From assembly GCA_030146915.1 (NCBI GenBank), contig JASLAT010000034.1, positions 62,001 to 126,000 of the forward strand: a stretch of DNA of 64,000 nucleotides, given 5' to 3'. The stretch is from Tissierellales bacterium (GTDB lineage: Bacteria > Bacillota > Clostridia > Tissierellales > Tissierellaceae). The notes beneath the pieces are model-generated. The model saw nothing but the letters and a program-made list of their open reading frames with translations. It was not told where the DNA came from and did no database searches. The position numbers were made by a program, and so were the translations under genes. Shown here piece after piece: positions 44,175 through 52,639 of the stretch; the first letter of the stretch is position 1, and each line of letters begins with the position of its first letter.

Positions 44175-44930
44175 ATGAAAAAAGGAATAATTTTAACAAG
44201 TTTCGGTACTACTTATGAAGAGACTAGGAAAAAGACTATAGAGGCATTAGAAAATGAAGTTATTGAAGAATATAAGGATTTTAAAGTTTTAAGAGCATTT
44301 ACTTCTAGGATTGTAGCTAAAAGATTGAAAGAAAGAGGTTACTATGTAGACAATCCTACAGAAGCATTAGAAAAAATGAAGGATGAAGGCATCACTGATA
44401 TATTTGTACAGCCATCATTGATAATAGAAGGTCATGAATATGATAAAACTAAAGCTGAGATAGATAGTTTTTTAGAAATTAATAAAGATTTTAATATAAA
44501 ATTAGGAGCACCTTTACTATCAAGTAATGAGGACTATGAAAAGGTTGTTAAAGCTCTAGACTTGGATAAGGAATCGAATATTATTTACATGGGACATGGA
44601 TCAGATCATATAGCTGATGAGGCATATGAGAAATTAGAAACTACTTTTAGGGAGAATGGATATTCTAATGTTTATGTTGCAACTGTAGAAGGCTCGAGAA
44701 CTCTAGAAGATGTAATAGAAAATTTAGAAAATACTAGTAAAGTAGAACTTAGACCCTTTATGTTAGTCGCAGGAGATCATGCTATAAATGATATGGCATC
44801 AGATGATGAAGACTCTTGGAAAAGTATTTTACAAACAAAAGGTTATGATGTATCTGTAGAACTTAAAGGATTAGGCGAATTTAAAAAAATTAGAGATATA
44901 TTCATTGAACATTTAGAAGATATTATTTAG
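44175..44930 (+). CDS. cbiK: Anaerobic sirohydrochlorin cobaltochelatase CbiK
   Basis: This 251-residue enzyme inserts Co2+ into sirohydrochlorin, committing it to the cobalt-early route. It shows the CbiK layout: GIILTSFGTTYEETRKKTIE at the start, VQPSLIIEGHEYDK with a metal-site His, and YMGHGSDHIAD. It lacks a signal peptide, so it is cytoplasmic. This is ATP-independent, unlike CobNST. Its presence defines the anaerobic pathway here. Confidence 0.93.
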   Translation: MKKGIILTSFGTTYEETRKKTIEALENEVIEEYKDFKVLRAFTSRIVAKRLKERGYYVDNPTEALEKMKDEGITDIFVQPSLIIEGHEYDKTKAEIDSFLEINKDFNIKLGAPLLSSNEDYEKVVKALDLDKESNIIYMGHGSDHIADEAYEKLETTFRENGYSNVYVATVEGSRTLEDVIENLENTSKVELRPFMLVAGDHAINDMASDDEDSWKSILQTKGYDVSVELKGLGEFKKIRDIFIEHLEDII

Positions 44931-44940
44931 TGGTGATTAT

Positions 44941-46248
44941 ATGAAGTCAATAATGATAACAGCTCCATCTAGCAATACAGGAAAAACTATTGTTACTTTA
45001 GGAATTATTAGAGCATTGGTTAAAAGAGGAATAGATGTATCACCTTTTAAAACAGGACCAGACTTTATAGACCGTAGATACTTAGAAAAAGCAGCAAATA
45101 AGTTAGCTGGTAATTTAGATACTCATCTTATGGGGCTAACCGGGATCCAAGTAGCAGTGGGAATGAATCAGGGTGATTTAGCAGTTATTGAGGGTGCTAT
45201 GGGTTACTTTGATGGTATATCTAATACTTTTATTAATTCAAGTTATGATATATCTTGTATATTAAATACTAATGCTGTTTTAGTTTATTCTCCTAAAGGT
45301 GAAATGTTTTCAGCTGTTGCTAAGATTAAAGGTATGGTAGATTTTGAGGATTCTAGAATAAAGGCGGTTATATTAAATAAAACTAATAAAGCTATTTATG
45401 AAATGTTAAAAGAACCGATAGAGACTTATACTGGTGTAAAAGTTTTAGGGTACATCCCTAATTATGATAGTCTTAAGGTTGAAACTAGTAGATTAGGATT
45501 GATAGATGTTTATAGTGATAAATATAGTGATAATCTTATTGATATGGCTGCTAAAAAGGTAGAGGAAACAATAGATATAGATTCTTTAATTAATTTAGCA
45601 TCAGATATAAATAAAATTGAAAAATTTAAACTTAAAAATAAAGCTATAAAAATTGCTATAGCAAGAGATGAAGCTTTTAATTTCCACTATAATGAGAATT
45701 TGAAAATTTTCAATGCGTTGGGTAATGTAGAATACTTTTCGCCACTTTATGATAAAAAATTGCCTCTTGCAGATTTGGTTATTATAGGTGGAGGTTATCC
45801 TGAGCTTTATATTGAGAAACTTTCAAAAAATGTGGATATGAAAAAAAGTATAAAAGAATATGTAGAATCGGGAGGATACTTATTAGCTGAATCGGGTGGA
45901 CTTATGTATCTAACCGAAAAATTAAATGGTTTAAGTATGGTTGGTGTATTTAAAGGTTATTCTAAAACGACTGACAAACTTAAAAGATTCGGATATGTTA
46001 ATATGGAGCTATTAGAAGGCGGTTTATATGGTGAAAAGGGAACTATATTAAATGGAAATGAATATCATAAATCTGAAGTCTTTATTGATAAAGAGGAAAT
46101 TATAAAAGTTACAAAACCTAAAAGCAAAAGGCAATGGAAGTGTGGATATAGATATAAAAATGCATTAGCTTATTATCAGCATTTAAATTATTTAGGAAAT
46201 CTTGAAGCTATAGATTTTTTAACTGATATTATAAAAAAGGAGAGGTAA
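44941..46248 (+). CDS. cbiA: Cobyrinate a,c-diamide synthase with inactivated glutaminase site
   Basis: CbiA amidates the a and c side chains of cobyrinate. The 435-residue protein has normal length and a good synthetase domain (APSSNTGKT, PFKTGPDFIDRRY). The C-terminal class I glutaminase domain is recognisable (LVIIGGGYPELY), but the nucleophile motif AECGG reads AESGG with Ser318 (codon TCG, bases 45892-45894), and the C-terminal HLHF-type motif reads HLNY (414-417). Glutamine hydrolysis is therefore unlikely; ammonia may be the donor. Confidence 0.93.
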   Translation: MKSIMITAPSSNTGKTIVTLGIIRALVKRGIDVSPFKTGPDFIDRRYLEKAANKLAGNLDTHLMGLTGIQVAVGMNQGDLAVIEGAMGYFDGISNTFINSSYDISCILNTNAVLVYSPKGEMFSAVAKIKGMVDFEDSRIKAVILNKTNKAIYEMLKEPIETYTGVKVLGYIPNYDSLKVETSRLGLIDVYSDKYSDNLIDMAAKKVEETIDIDSLINLASDINKIEKFKLKNKAIKIAIARDEAFNFHYNENLKIFNALGNVEYFSPLYDKKLPLADLVIIGGGYPELYIEKLSKNVDMKKSIKEYVESGGYLLAESGGLMYLTEKLNGLSMVGVFKGYSKTTDKLKRFGYVNMELLEGGLYGEKGTILNGNEYHKSEVFIDKEEIIKVTKPKSKRQWKCGYRYKNALAYYQHLNYLGNLEAIDFLTDIIKKER

Positions 46249-46249
46249 A

Positions 46250-46870
46250 ATGTATATAAAGAATCCTATGGAAATAGAAAATAAAAGTATGAATATAATA
46301 GATGAGGTTATGTCAGATGTAGATTTTAATGAAGAAGAAATGGTTATTGCGAAAAGAATGATTCATACTACTGGAGACTTTGAATATAGGAAAATTATAG
46401 AATTTAAGAATGATTTTATAAATGTGGCGAAGGAAGAGATATCTAAAGGAACTAAGATTTATACAGATACAAGAATGGGTTTCATGGGAATTAACAAACC
46501 AGCACTAGAGAAGGCAAACTGTAGTTTAGAGTGCTTTATTGATGATGAAAGAGTTTTTGATATGGCAAAAGAGTTGGGAACTACTAGATCAGCTTGTGCT
46601 ATAGATTTAGCCGTAGAAGAAGGAGTAGAATGTTTTGTAATAGGTAATGCTCCAACTGCATTATTTAGAATTTTAGAACATGTTAAAGCAGGAAACCTTA
46701 ATCCTAAATTTATAGTAGGAGTTCCTGTAGGATTTGTAGGTGCTGCAGAATCTAAAGAATATTTAAGAGAATTTGATATTCCATCAATTACAACAGTAGG
46801 ATATAAAGGTGGAAGTAATGTTGCAGCATCTATTATAAATGCGTTACTATATATGGTTGTAGGTAGATAA
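46250..46870 (+). CDS. cbiC: Cobalt-precorrin-8 methylmutase
   Basis: This 206-residue enzyme moves a methyl group from C11 to C12 to give cobyrinate. Typical elements are IAKRMIHTTGDFEY with the catalytic His region, TDTRMGFMGI and IVGVPVGFVGAAESKE. It is one base after cbiA and overlaps the cbiD start by one base, indicating coupled translation. AGGAGAGG precedes the ATG. Confidence 0.95.
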   Translation: MYIKNPMEIENKSMNIIDEVMSDVDFNEEEMVIAKRMIHTTGDFEYRKIIEFKNDFINVAKEEISKGTKIYTDTRMGFMGINKPALEKANCSLECFIDDERVFDMAKELGTTRSACAIDLAVEEGVECFVIGNAPTALFRILEHVKAGNLNPKFIVGVPVGFVGAAESKEYLREFDIPSITTVGYKGGSNVAASIINALLYMVVGR

Positions 46871-47976
46871 TGACTTTAGATTTATATGTTGTAAAGGATG
46901 GAAAAAATTTAAGGTGCGGTTATACAACAGGAAGCTGTGCGACAGCTGCATCTAAAGCTGCAGCTATGATGCTTAAAACGGGTAAAATTGTAAAGTATAT
47001 AGATATAGAGACTCCAGCGGGGATTGATTTAAAATTAGAAGTACACAATCCTACTATATCAAAAGAGTATGCTTCTTGCTCTATAATTAAAGATGCAGGC
47101 GATGATCCTGATAATACTGATGGTATAGAAATTTATTCCAGGGTAGAGAAAAGAGAAGATGGAGAGATAAAAATTGATGGTGGTAAAGGGATTGGACGAA
47201 TAAACAAAGAAGGTTTATTCGGAGAGGTTGGTTCAGCAGCTATAAATCCAGTGCCTAGAAAAATGATTAAAAAAGAATTGAGGAAAGTTTCTTCATCGGG
47301 ATATAATGTTTTAATATATGCGCCTGAAGGTGAAGCAATTGGTAAAAAAACATTTAATAAAAACATAGGAATAGAGGGTGGAATATCTATAATTGGAACT
47401 AAAGGGATAGTCTATCCTATGTCAGAAGAAGCATTATTAAAAACTATATATTTGGAAATAGATATGGTTAAAAAGAATAGTAAAAAAGATAGTATAATTT
47501 TAGTTCCAGGTAATTATGGAGAGAAGATAGCTGATACACTAAATTTGAAAATGTCTAGAGTTAAAGTTTCAAACTTTTTAGGTGATAGCTTACTATATGC
47601 CTATTCTAAAGGTTTTAGAGATATAACTATGATAGGGCATATAGGAAAATTTGCTAAATTATCAATAGGAATTTTTAATACTCATAGTAAAGCGGCAGAT
47701 ACCAGAATGGAGGCCTTTATTTATTATTTAGCTTTAATGGGAGCACCTCAGGAGTTATTAAATAGAATTGATGAATGTTTAACAGCTGAAGAGGCAATTA
47801 ATATTTGCATTGATCAAGGATACTCATCTGTGGTTAGAGAAATGGAAAAAGGAGCAGAGCTTAGAGTAAAAAAATATCTAAAGGATGAGGATATAAATGT
47901 AAAAGTTATTATATATTCTATGAAAAGGGGTGTAGATTTTGATAGTAGTAGCAGGATCGGGTCCAGGAAATCCTAA
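46870..47976 (+). CDS. cbiD: Cobalt-precorrin-5B C1-methyltransferase
   Basis: This 368-residue CbiD methylates C1 during ring contraction in the anaerobic pathway. Family landmarks are LRCGYTTGSCATAASKAAA, the DAGDDPDNTDG block, NPVPRKMIKKE and MIGHIGKFAKLSIG. Its 3' end overlaps cbiE by 38 bp in another frame. Confidence 0.95.
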   Translation: MTLDLYVVKDGKNLRCGYTTGSCATAASKAAAMMLKTGKIVKYIDIETPAGIDLKLEVHNPTISKEYASCSIIKDAGDDPDNTDGIEIYSRVEKREDGEIKIDGGKGIGRINKEGLFGEVGSAAINPVPRKMIKKELRKVSSSGYNVLIYAPEGEAIGKKTFNKNIGIEGGISIIGTKGIVYPMSEEALLKTIYLEIDMVKKNSKKDSIILVPGNYGEKIADTLNLKMSRVKVSNFLGDSLLYAYSKGFRDITMIGHIGKFAKLSIGIFNTHSKAADTRMEAFIYYLALMGAPQELLNRIDECLTAEEAINICIDQGYSSVVREMEKGAELRVKKYLKDEDINVKVIIYSMKRGVDFDSSSRIGSRKS

Positions 47977-48541
47977 ATATTTAACTTTGGAAGTTTTAGA
48001 GAGTATAAGAAATTTTCCTATTGTTATAGCTTTTGGCAGAATAAAGTCTAGTTTTAAGAATATAAGAGAGGATATTATACAGGTAACTAGAGTAGATGAA
48101 AGTCTAGATATCATAGATAAAAATAAAGAAAAAGATATTCTTATATTAGCATCAGGAGATCCCAATTTCTTTGGTATAGTTAAGTTTTTAAAATACAAGG
48201 GTGTAAAGGTAGATAAAGTATTGCCAGGGCTATCTTCATTTCAATATATGATGTCTAAAATAGCTATGCCTTGGCAAGATGCTAGGTTTATTTCATTACA
48301 TGGTAGGGAGAACTCATTAGAAAAAATAAAAGATGAGGGAAAATATGTGGTCTTAACTGATAAAAAACATACACCAAACTTTATATCCAAGGAGTTAAAA
48401 AAAATAGGTATCGTGGGAAAAATGTATGTGGGATTTAATCTATCTTATGATAATGAACATTTAGAGCTTTATAATATAGGTGAGGATATAGAAGATCTTT
48501 CACCATTGGCAGTGGTGGTGATAATAAATGAAATGGATTAA
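47939..48541 (+). CDS. cbiE: Cobalt-precorrin-7 C5-methyltransferase
   Basis: This 200-residue tetrapyrrole methylase methylates C5. It has VVAGSGPGNPKYLTLEVLE, ILASGDPNFFGI and VLPGLSSFQ. The start is TTG at 47939 inside cbiD, behind AAGGGGTG. It pairs with cbiT, which overlaps by 14 bp; in other bacteria the two functions are fused as CobL. Confidence 0.92.
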   Translation: MIVVAGSGPGNPKYLTLEVLESIRNFPIVIAFGRIKSSFKNIREDIIQVTRVDESLDIIDKNKEKDILILASGDPNFFGIVKFLKYKGVKVDKVLPGLSSFQYMMSKIAMPWQDARFISLHGRENSLEKIKDEGKYVVLTDKKHTPNFISKELKKIGIVGKMYVGFNLSYDNEHLELYNIGEDIEDLSPLAVVVIINEMD

Positions 48542-49076
48542 AGATGAAGATTTTATTAGAGGAAAAGTACCTATGACAAAATATAACGTTAGAGTCTTGA
48601 CTATGGCATACTTAGAAATAGATCAGGGAGATAAGTTTTTGGACATAGGTGCTGGTACTGGTTCAATATCAATTGAGGCAGCAGCTCAAGGGGCTGATGT
48701 AGTAGCTATAGAGACTGTAAGCGAAGGTGTTGAGCTAATTAAAAAAAATAGAGATAAGTTTAATTTGAAACTAGATATAATAGAAGGAAAAGCTCCGTAT
48801 GATTTACCAGATACTAAATTTAATAAAGTATTTATTGGTGGTAGTAGGGGAGAACTAAGTAGTATATTTCAATATCTAGATCAAAATTTAGAAGTAGAAG
48901 GTATATTAGTAGCAAATTTTATAATGCTAAGTAATTTAGAAAAATTTAGAAATTTAATGAAAAAATATAACTATAAAAATATAGAAACCCATATGATCCA
49001 AGCATCTTCTTTAGATAAATTGGGACTTCTAAAGGGACAAAATCCAATTTTTATAGTAAAAGGAGTGAAAGAATGA
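48528..49076 (+). CDS. cbiT: Cobalt-precorrin-6B C15-methyltransferase (decarboxylating)
   Basis: This 182-residue Rossmann-fold methyltransferase methylates C15 and decarboxylates the C12 acetate chain. The opening IKDEDFIRGKVPMTK and SAM motif FLDIGAGTGSISIEAA are diagnostic. Overlaps with cbiE and, by 4 bp (ATGA), with cbiF show tight coupling. Confidence 0.95.
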   Translation: MKWIKDEDFIRGKVPMTKYNVRVLTMAYLEIDQGDKFLDIGAGTGSISIEAAAQGADVVAIETVSEGVELIKKNRDKFNLKLDIIEGKAPYDLPDTKFNKVFIGGSRGELSSIFQYLDQNLEVEGILVANFIMLSNLEKFRNLMKKYNYKNIETHMIQASSLDKLGLLKGQNPIFIVKGVKE

Positions 49077-49825
49077 TAAGTTTTGTAGGTGCAGGACCTG
49101 GAGATGTAGATTTAATAACAATTAAAGGTAGAAAATTAATGGAAGAAGCTGATATTGTAATTTATGCAGGCTCCTTAGTATCTAAGGAGCATATGGATTT
49201 TTGTAAAGATGGTGCAGAGATATATAATTCAGCATCTATGACTTTAGAAGAAGTTATAGAGGTTATGAAAAGAGCAGAAAAAGAAGGTAAAAGCTTAGTA
49301 AGACTTCATACTGGAGACCCTGCTATATATGGTGCTATAAGAGAGCAAATGGATATTTTAAAAGAGAATAATATAAAGTACCAAGTAATACCTGGAGTTA
49401 GTTCATTTACAGCAGCTGCAGCATCCATTAAGAGAGAGCTAACACTTCCGGATGTGACACAAACAGTAATTTTAACTAGGATTGAGGGTAGAACCCCAGT
49501 TCCTGAAGAGGAAAAACTTAGTAAACTGGCTAGTCATAAAGCATCAATGGCAATATTTTTATCGGTACAAGATATAGATAGAGTTGTAGAAGAGCTTAAA
49601 GAAGGTTATGGTAGTGATGATGTACCAATAGCTGTCGTATATAAGGCTAGTTGGGAAGATGAAAAAATAGTTTTAGGAACATTAGCTAATATTGAGGAGA
49701 AGGTAAAAAGAGAAGGTATAAAGAAAACAGCACAAATATTAGTTGGACACTTTATAGAAGGAGCTTATGAAAGATCTAAATTATATGATCCTGAATTTAC
49801 ACATGAGTATAGGAAAGGTATATAA
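49073..49825 (+). CDS. cbiF: Cobalt-precorrin-4 C11-methyltransferase
   Basis: This 250-residue SAM-dependent tetrapyrrole methylase methylates C11. Motifs are FVGAGPGDVDLITIKG, LHTGDPAIYGAI and VIPGVSSFTAAAA. Its ATGA overlap with cbiT and two-base gap to cbiG place it inside the operon. CbiF and CbiG act consecutively around ring-contraction steps. Confidence 0.95.
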   Translation: MISFVGAGPGDVDLITIKGRKLMEEADIVIYAGSLVSKEHMDFCKDGAEIYNSASMTLEEVIEVMKRAEKEGKSLVRLHTGDPAIYGAIREQMDILKENNIKYQVIPGVSSFTAAAASIKRELTLPDVTQTVILTRIEGRTPVPEEEKLSKLASHKASMAIFLSVQDIDRVVEELKEGYGSDDVPIAVVYKASWEDEKIVLGTLANIEEKVKREGIKKTAQILVGHFIEGAYERSKLYDPEFTHEYRKGI

Positions 49826-49827
49826 TA

Positions 49828-50835
49828 ATGAAAATAGCTATTCTATCCTTTACTACTAAGGCAAAAGATTTAGCTAGTAAAATAGTTAAACTTAACAAAA
49901 ATGGATATACTTTTGAAAGTATAACAAATAAAGAATATAATGGTGGAATTAAATCTTTTTTAAAGACTAATTGGAATAATTATGATGCTTTTATATTTAT
50001 ATCAGCGACTGGAATAGCTGTAAGGTATATAAAAGATTATATTGAGGATAAGACTAAAGATCCAGCTATATTAGTTATTGACGATTTAGGTAGGTATGTA
50101 ATATCTTTATTATCAGGGCATCTTGGTGGAGCGAATATGTTATCAGAAATAATATCAAAAGAAATAAAAGCAGAATCAATCGTAACTACAGCTACAGATG
50201 GTAGAGGCATTGAAGCTCCAGACATATTTGCTAAAAAACATAACTATTTTATAGAAGATATGAAAAAATTAAAAGATGTGACTGCATCTATGGTAGAAGG
50301 TAAAAATGTTGGATTTATATCTGAGGAAGCACCTGTTATAAATTATAATAACATTAAAGTATTTCATAATATAGATCAGGTTTCTGATGTAGAAGGTTTG
50401 ATTATAGTTAGTAGTAAAGTAATAGATATAGAACTATCTATACCAGTTGCTTTTCTAAGGCCTAAAAATATAAATATAGGTATAGGCTGTAGAAAAGGGG
50501 TAGAGTCAGATAAAATAATAGGTGCTATTGAAGCTTGTTTAAAGGATTTAAAATTAAGTAGTAAATCTATACGAGCACTGGGTACTGTTGAGATAAAAAA
50601 AGATGAGATAGGTATAATAGAAGCTGCTAAACATTATGATGTAGATATGGTGATTTTTACTATTGATGAGATTTCAAAGGTAGATCATATGTTTAGTAAA
50701 TCAGATTTTGTAAAGAAAACTATAGGTGTTTATTCGGTCTCAGAACCAGCAGCATTTTTATTAGGTGGAAAATTAATACTTGAAAAATCTAAACACGATG
50801 GTATTACAGTATCAATATCAAAAGGAGGAATTTAG
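49828..50835 (+). CDS. cbiG: Cobalt-precorrin-5A hydrolase
   Basis: This 335-residue CbiG opens the delta-lactone and releases acetaldehyde. It has the N-terminal domain (FISATGIAVRYIKDYI, LSGHLGGANMLSEII), the middle region and the C-terminal domain opening with NIGIGCRKGV. Length is normal for the unfused form. AAAGGAGGA near its end is the ribosome site of cbiH. Confidence 0.94.
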   Translation: MKIAILSFTTKAKDLASKIVKLNKNGYTFESITNKEYNGGIKSFLKTNWNNYDAFIFISATGIAVRYIKDYIEDKTKDPAILVIDDLGRYVISLLSGHLGGANMLSEIISKEIKAESIVTTATDGRGIEAPDIFAKKHNYFIEDMKKLKDVTASMVEGKNVGFISEEAPVINYNNIKVFHNIDQVSDVEGLIIVSSKVIDIELSIPVAFLRPKNINIGIGCRKGVESDKIIGAIEACLKDLKLSSKSIRALGTVEIKKDEIGIIEAAKHYDVDMVIFTIDEISKVDHMFSKSDFVKKTIGVYSVSEPAAFLLGGKLILEKSKHDGITVSISKGGI

Positions 50836-50839
50836 TAGT

Positions 50840-51562
50840 ATGAGTAAATTATATGTAGTAGGTATTGGACCAGGTGGAAAAGAACATATGACTTTCAAAG
50901 CTGCAGAGGTAATAAAAAAATCGGATGCGGTTGTAGGGTACACTCCATATATAGAGTATTTAGGAGATTGGGTAGATGGCAAGGAAGTATTTTCAACAGG
51001 AATGAGAGGAGAAATAGAAAGGTGTAAACAAGCTATAGAACTAGTTAAAGAAGGTAAAACAACTTCTATAGTAAGTACTGGGGATGCTGGATTATATGGT
51101 ATGGCAGGGCCAATATTAGAGCTAGCTGATGGTATAGACGTTGAAATTATCCCAGGTGTAACAGCAGCTTTTTCTGCAGCATCAGATTTAGGCTCTCCAA
51201 TTATGCATGACTATGCGTCAATATCTTTATCAGATTTAATGACTCCTTTAGATGTGATATATAAAAGAGTGGAAAATGCTGCTGAAGCAGATATGGTTAT
51301 AGCACTTTATAACCCTAGAAGTAAGGGTAGACCAGATTATTTAGAAGAGTCTGTTAAGCTTATATTAAAATATAGAGATCCAAAAACTCCGGTAGGTTTA
51401 GTTAGAGATTCTGGAAGACCTGGCACAAAAGTTGAAATTACAAATTTAGGAAATCTAGATTATGAAAAGGTAGACATGTTAACAACTGTTATAGTGGGAA
51501 ATAGTAATACTTATATAGAGAATAATAAAATGATTACCCCAAGGGGCTATAATATAAAATGA
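50840..51562 (+). CDS. cbiH: Cobalt-precorrin-3 C17-methyltransferase
   Basis: This 240-residue methylase methylates C17 and promotes ring contraction. Motifs are LYVVGIGPGGKEHMTFKA, VVGYTPYIEYL, STGDAGLYGMAG and ALYNPRSKGRP, all typical of CbiH/CobJ. ATG 50840 is chosen because AAAGGAGGA lies at 50821-50829; the frame is open further into cbiG but without family support. There is no C-terminal iron-sulfur domain. It overlaps cbiJ by 4 bp. Confidence 0.94.
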   Translation: MSKLYVVGIGPGGKEHMTFKAAEVIKKSDAVVGYTPYIEYLGDWVDGKEVFSTGMRGEIERCKQAIELVKEGKTTSIVSTGDAGLYGMAGPILELADGIDVEIIPGVTAAFSAASDLGSPIMHDYASISLSDLMTPLDVIYKRVENAAEADMVIALYNPRSKGRPDYLEESVKLILKYRDPKTPVGLVRDSGRPGTKVEITNLGNLDYEKVDMLTTVIVGNSNTYIENNKMITPRGYNIK

Positions 51563-52296
51563 TCTGGATCATAGGTGGTACTAGTGAAGCAAGGGAGTTA
51601 GTTTCTAGAATAAGTGACTTAGATGATTATATAGTAACTGTAGCAACAGAAGAAGCCAAAGAGTTTTTAAACATTGAAAATATTATAGTGGGAAGGTTAA
51701 CTATGAATGAAATGATTGACTTGATAGATAATAATAATATAAAGTTGATAGTAGACTTAACTCATCCATATGCTCATATAGTTTCTGAAAATGCTAAAAC
51801 AGTTGCACAAAAAAAAGATGTAAAATATGTTAGATATGTAAGGCCAACAGTAGATATATCATCAGATGATGTTATATACTTAGAAAGTTATGTTGATGCT
51901 TATGAATATCTAGGTAATATAAAAGGAACTGTATTTTTTACAACAGGGTCTAAAAACATCAAAGACTTTGAAAAGGTAAGGGGAAATAATAGATTTATAT
52001 ATAGAATATTACCTGCAATGCCAAGTTTGAAGATTGCTGTAGAAAATCAAGTTTCTATGAAGGACTTGGTCGCTATTTTGGGCCCCTTCTCTAAAGAGTA
52101 CAATAAAGCTATGCTAAAGGAATATAACGTAGACTATTGTGTTAGTAAAGACAGTGGTAAAAAAGGGGGAACTTTAGAGAAGTTACAAGCTGCTAAAGAA
52201 CTCGGTATAAAAACCATCATTATAGGTAGATATAAAGAAGATGGTTATGATAACCTAGATGATATAGAGAACTTAATAAGGAGTTATTTTAGTTAG
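51559..52296 (+). CDS. cbiJ: Cobalt-precorrin-6A reductase
   Basis: This 245-residue NAD(P)H-dependent reductase reduces the macrocycle of cobalt-precorrin-6A. It starts with WIIGGTSEARELV and contains LIVDLTHPYAHIVSENA, TTGSKNIKDF and a C-terminal SKDSGKKGGTLEKLQAA. It completes the set needed from sirohydrochlorin to cobyrinate together with the cbi genes upstream. Confidence 0.94.
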   Translation: MIWIIGGTSEARELVSRISDLDDYIVTVATEEAKEFLNIENIIVGRLTMNEMIDLIDNNNIKLIVDLTHPYAHIVSENAKTVAQKKDVKYVRYVRPTVDISSDDVIYLESYVDAYEYLGNIKGTVFFTTGSKNIKDFEKVRGNNRFIYRILPAMPSLKIAVENQVSMKDLVAILGPFSKEYNKAMLKEYNVDYCVSKDSGKKGGTLEKLQAAKELGIKTIIIGRYKEDGYDNLDDIENLIRSYFS

Positions 52297-52308
52297 GAGG
52301 TAGGGTTT

Positions 52309-52575
52309 ATGGAAAATTCTTATAGATTTTATAGAAATGATGCCTGTGATTATTTCCCTTGTCACAAAGTAAAAGATGAATCAAATTTTAATTGTATGTT
52401 TTGTTATTGTCCATTATATCTTTTGGAGGAGTGTGGTGGAAATCATAAAATGAATAATGGGATAAAAGATTGTTCGGATTGTATGATACCACATAGCCCA
52501 AATGGATATGACTATATTAATCAAAAACTTATGGAAGAAATAAAGAGAAGACAAAAGATAAATATGAGCGAGTAG
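52309..52575 (+). CDS. Cysteine-rich small-domain protein
   Basis: This 88-residue protein has eight Cys (residues 13, 18, 29, 32, 34, 42, 55, 58), with CMFCYCP and CSDCMIPHS motifs, resembling the cysteine-rich small domain seen next to cobalamin genes in other anaerobes and archaea. A metal- or cluster-binding role (zinc, cobalt or iron-sulfur) is inferred from the Cys spacing. It is 12 bp after cbiJ with AGGAGGTAGGG upstream, and ends the riboswitch-controlled unit. Confidence 0.88.
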   Translation: MENSYRFYRNDACDYFPCHKVKDESNFNCMFCYCPLYLLEECGGNHKMNNGIKDCSDCMIPHSPNGYDYINQKLMEEIKRRQKINMSE

Positions 52576-52580
52576 TAACT

Positions 52581-52616
52581 AGCATCAGAAGTTAGCTTCT
52601 GGTGCTTATTTCTTTT
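52581..52616 (+). terminator. Intrinsic terminator of the cobalamin operon
   Basis: AGCATCAGAAG (52581-52591) and CTTCTGGTGCT (52596-52606) form an 11-bp stem with one wobble, followed by TATTTCTTTT. Confidence 0.82.
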
Positions 52617-52639
52617 AAAATATTTACAAGGAGATAGAT

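Noticed and set aside
50780..50839. Longer CbiH starting inside cbiG
   Set aside because: The extra 20 residues have no family match, and AAAGGAGGA directly precedes ATG 50840.
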